64,000 nucleotides of DNA. It comes from Bryobacteraceae bacterium (lineage in GTDB: Bacteria > Acidobacteriota > Terriglobia > Bryobacterales > Bryobacteraceae). The DNA is taken from the NCBI GenBank assembly GCA_026129905.1, contig JAHCHE010000006.1:124001-188000 (forward strand), read 5' to 3'. The notes under the pieces are model-generated. The model ran no database searches. It saw only the letters and a program-made list of their open reading frames with translations, and was not told the origin of the DNA. Shown in pieces: positions 61,443 to 64,000 of this stretch; position 1 is the stretch's first letter, and each line of letters opens with the position of its first letter. The position numbers were made by a program, and so were the translations under genes.

Positions 61443-62831
61443 ATGGCGATGGATGTTACCCCGTCCCGCCGCGCGTTCCTGGGCGCCGGCTCGATGAGCG
61501 CCGCGTCCTACGGGCGGCTGCTGGGCGCCAACGACCGCGTGCAGGTGGGGTTCATCGGTTGCGGCATTATCGCCCGGCGGCACCTGGCGGATTTTCAGGC
61601 TCTGCCGGACGTGGATATCGCGGCGACGTGCGACGCGTATCTGCCTCGCGCCGAGCAGTGCGCGGCCGATTTCCACGCGCGGGCCGGCGCGTCCCAGGAT
61701 TTTCGAAAGCTGCTCGAGAACAAGGACATTCAAGCGGTGTGTATCTCCACGCCCCCGCACTGGCATGCCCTTATGACGATCATGGCCTGCGCCGCGGGCA
61801 AGGACGTTTACGTCGAGAAGCCTCTGACCGTGTTCGTCAGGGAAGGCCGGTGGATGGTGGAGGCCGCGCGGCGCTACAACCGCGTGGTGCAAGTGGGCAC
61901 CCAGCAACGCTCGGGCGCGCACTATCAGAAGGCGGCGACGGAGCTGCTGCGCGGCTACCTGGGGAAGGTCGTCAGCGTTCGCTCGGGCTCGGTGCGCAAT
62001 TGCATGCCGGGCTTCGGAAGGCCGCCCGATTCCGACCCGCCGCCCGGCATGGACTGGGACCTGTTTCTGGGGCCGGCGACCATGCGCCCGTACAACGTGA
62101 ACCGCGGACTCTACAACTTCCGCTGGTTCTGGGACACCGAAGGAGGCCAGCAGACGAACATGGGCGCCCACGAGATGGACATTGTCCTCTGGGCGCTGGG
62201 AGTTAAAGGCCCGACGTCCGTCTTCTCGATCGGCGGCCGCTACGCGCTCGACGACAACTGCGAAGTTCCGGATACGCAGGACTCGCTGTTCGAATTTCCC
62301 GGCGGCTGCACCGCGGCGTTCACCTACCGCGAAGCGAGCTTCGGCGACTATCGCGTGCCGACGCTCTGGTTCCTCGGGACCAAGGGCGGCTTGGAAATCT
62401 CACGCGCCGGGTACCGTGTGCACCCCGACCGCAAGATGCCAAAGAACGGCCATGTCCCCGCGGCGGACATGCAGCCGGCGATACCGCCCGACGGCCCGCG
62501 CCAGGTACCCAGAGGAGAGCCCGAGTTCTGGATCCAGCCGCGGGAGATGGGTCCCACGTCGACGGTCTATGGCGGGACGGACATCCACACGCGCGACTTC
62601 ATCGACTGTGTGAAATCGCGGCGGCGGCCGAACGCGGACGTCGAGGATGGCCACTATGCGGCGACGGCCTGCCACCTGGCTAACATCTCGCTTCGGCTGG
62701 GCGGCCGCAAACTGCGATGGGACGCTGACAAGGAAGACGTGATCGGCGACCGGGAAGCGTCGGCCACGCTCGTTCGTCCCTACCGTTCTCCATGGGACAA
62801 GGAACTGCGTAGCCTGAAGCTGACGATGTAG
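61443..62831 (+). CDS. Tat-exported Gfo/Idh/MocA-family oxidoreductase
   Basis: The 462-residue protein begins with a Tat motif (SRRAFLGAGSMSAASYG) and then the Rossmann fold VQVGFIGCGIIARRHLADF. The catalytic Lys-Pro lies in VYVEKPLTVFVREG; FRWFWDTEGGQQTNMGAHEMDIV carries further conserved residues of the large subgroup with the extended C-terminal domain. It is a close relative in layout of the protein at 40213-41589. It has its own promoter and is followed after 14 bp by a second, shorter Gfo/Idh gene. Probable role: oxidation of a sugar at C3 or a cyclitol; substrate unknown. Confidence 0.88.
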   Translation: MAMDVTPSRRAFLGAGSMSAASYGRLLGANDRVQVGFIGCGIIARRHLADFQALPDVDIAATCDAYLPRAEQCAADFHARAGASQDFRKLLENKDIQAVCISTPPHWHALMTIMACAAGKDVYVEKPLTVFVREGRWMVEAARRYNRVVQVGTQQRSGAHYQKAATELLRGYLGKVVSVRSGSVRNCMPGFGRPPDSDPPPGMDWDLFLGPATMRPYNVNRGLYNFRWFWDTEGGQQTNMGAHEMDIVLWALGVKGPTSVFSIGGRYALDDNCEVPDTQDSLFEFPGGCTAAFTYREASFGDYRVPTLWFLGTKGGLEISRAGYRVHPDRKMPKNGHVPAADMQPAIPPDGPRQVPRGEPEFWIQPREMGPTSTVYGGTDIHTRDFIDCVKSRRRPNADVEDGHYAATACHLANISLRLGGRKLRWDADKEDVIGDREASATLVRPYRSPWDKELRSLKLTM

Positions 62832-62845
62832 CGCCGATGTAAAGC

Positions 62846-63901
62846 ATGAGGAGACGAGCGTTCGTACTGGGCGGGGCGGCGGCGACGATGGCGGCCGCGC
62901 CGGGCGGCAGGCCGATCCGAATCGCGTTCCTTGGCGGCGGGCATGGACACGGCAGCGCCAAAGTGGCCCTGGCGGGCAAATCGCCCGATTGGGATTTGGC
63001 GGGCATTTGCGAACCGGATGCCGAGCTGATGGCAAGGTATGAGCGAATGGGCGTCCGGGCGCTGACGCGCGCGCAGGTCCTCGAAGATCCCTCGATCGAA
63101 GTTGTAGGGGTCGAGGGGTGGGTGTGGGAACTGGCCGCGTCCGCCAAGGCGGCTCTGGAAGCCGGCAAGCACATTCATCTGGACAAACCCCCGGCGGCGA
63201 GCATGGCGGAAATGCGCGAGATCCTGGACCTGGCCCAGCGGCGGAAGCGCCTGGTGCAGGTCGGGTACATGTGGCGGTACAATCCCGCCGTGAACCTGGC
63301 GCTGGAGGCGGCTCGGGCCGGCTGGCTGGGCGAGATCTTCCAGATCCGCGGCGTGATCAACACCACGATCGACGCCGCCGAGCGCAAGAAACTGGCGCGC
63401 TTCGTGGGCGGCCAGATGTTCGAACTGGGGGGCCACCTGATCGATCCGATCATCCGCCTGATGGGGCGTCCCGAGCGCGTCACGCCTTACCTTCGCCACG
63501 ACTTTGGCGCGCTGGACGACGGCTTGACGGACAACACCATGGCGGTTTTGGAATGGCGCGGAGCGATCGGGACCGTCGCCACGGCGTCGATGCATCACCG
63601 CAGTCCCACCGCCGGGGGCAACTCGGGGGCACTTCCGTACCGGGCGCTGGAGATTTATGGCACGCAGGGAGCGGCGGTCGTGCGTCCCATCGAGCCGCCT
63701 TCTCTCTTGATTGACCTGACTGTAGCGGCGGGCCCGTACAAAGCGGGCCCACAGACGCAGTCGTTCACATACGCCCGTTATGTGGACGACTTCATTGAAC
63801 TCGCGGCCGCGGTCCGCGGCGAGGGCAAGCTGCGGGTGAGGCCGGAGGAAGACCTGCTGGTGGAGGAAAGTCTGCTCCGCGCGAGCGGCATGGAAGGGTA
63901 G
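62846..63901 (+). CDS. Gfo/Idh/MocA-family oxidoreductase with Tat-like N-terminus
   Basis: The 351-residue protein starts MRRRAFVLGGAAATMAAAPG, a Tat-like signal, then IRIAFLGGGHGHGSAKVAL as the nucleotide-binding strand and loop. The catalytic segment is IHLDKPPAASMAEM, with Lys-Pro kept but Asp in place of the usual Glu. YMWRYNPAVNLALEAARAGWLG and GQMFELGGHLIDPIIRLMG are standard family elements. It differs from the upstream paralogue in lacking the long C-terminal extension. The two genes probably act in one pathway. The remaining 99 bp of the window show no recognisable feature. Confidence 0.87.
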   Translation: MRRRAFVLGGAAATMAAAPGGRPIRIAFLGGGHGHGSAKVALAGKSPDWDLAGICEPDAELMARYERMGVRALTRAQVLEDPSIEVVGVEGWVWELAASAKAALEAGKHIHLDKPPAASMAEMREILDLAQRRKRLVQVGYMWRYNPAVNLALEAARAGWLGEIFQIRGVINTTIDAAERKKLARFVGGQMFELGGHLIDPIIRLMGRPERVTPYLRHDFGALDDGLTDNTMAVLEWRGAIGTVATASMHHRSPTAGGNSGALPYRALEIYGTQGAAVVRPIEPPSLLIDLTVAAGPYKAGPQTQSFTYARYVDDFIELAAAVRGEGKLRVRPEEDLLVEESLLRASGMEG

Positions 63902-64000
63902 CTGGCGCGGACGGACCCACGGGCCGCCAATGCGATAGATAAGTCCGCCACAATCTCGCCCGCGTCCGCGTTATCGAGCCGCATTCACGTTCGAATCGAC

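Noticed and set aside
63778-63984. Minus-strand open frame at the window end
   Set aside because: It overlaps the end of a clear plus-strand Gfo/Idh gene and becomes low-complexity Ser/Arg in the overlap.

Overview
This is a gene-dense, G+C-rich chromosomal window with no plasmid or phage backbone. It looks like an acidobacterium of the Bryobacterales / Candidatus Solibacter type. The reasons are a TonB-dependent receptor with an N-terminal carboxypeptidase-regulatory-like domain in place of a SusC/SusD pair, many Tat-exported Gfo/Idh/MocA oxidoreductases, a DUF1080 protein, glycoside hydrolases, two-domain exported esterases and a NRRNA-type orphan protein. This placement is inferred from gene content; there is no rRNA gene in the window.

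Layout. 1-1.3 kb: the 3' end of an exported hydrolase and a damaged VapBC-like toxin-antitoxin locus. 1.3-7.8 kb (minus strand): a five-gene hoxEFUYH operon for a cytoplasmic NAD-linked [NiFe] hydrogenase (group 3d type). Its diaphorase subunit is about twice the usual length because a GltD/NfnB-like FAD/NAD(P)H flavoprotein is fused to its C-terminus. 7.9-9.4 kb: a NRRNA-type orphan protein and a hairpin-rich intergenic region. 9.4-19 kb: housekeeping genes, namely an HtrA protease, an EamA permease overlapping an M20 peptidase, two overlapping PPK2 polyphosphate kinases, an exported cyclase-like protein, lysA and a GAF-GAF-SpoIIE phosphatase.

19-34.5 kb: a glycan-utilisation region. Minus-strand GH36-like, GH95 and ornithine cyclodeaminase-like genes diverge from plus-strand DUF6067 and GH29-like genes, across a 103-bp intergenic region that holds two concentric inverted repeats. 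Next come an ECF sigma factor, a very large zinc-finger anti-sigma protein and a TonB-dependent receptor, in that order. A plausible reading is that the receptor imports or senses a fucose- and galactose-decorated oligosaccharide which the lipoprotein and Tat-exported hydrolases release.

34.5-52.3 kb: a YihY membrane protein, two GT-C type glycosyltransferases, MetY with a DapA-like partner, an exported Gfo/Idh protein, a cold-shock-like RRM protein, DinB with a 53-residue zinc-ribbon microprotein, GH127, gamma-glutamyltranspeptidase, a DUF72 protein, an SDR dehydrogenase, a Tat-exported GH-like protein and tRNA-Val(GAC). 52.4-53.4 kb: a lower-G+C phospholipase-D-like gene beside the tRNA, probably acquired. 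53.4-64 kb: DUF1080, larE, gyrA and a TrmB-type regulator on the minus strand, then an exported RidA-like protein, a two-domain esterase and two exported Gfo/Idh proteins on the plus strand. Exported DUF1080 and Gfo/Idh proteins together suggest oxidation and cleavage of sugars through 3-keto intermediates.

Best candidate for something undescribed: the hydrogenase whose HoxF subunit carries a second, NfnB-like flavin and pyridine-nucleotide site, which could couple H2 to both NAD(H) and NADP(H) or permit flavin-based bifurcation.
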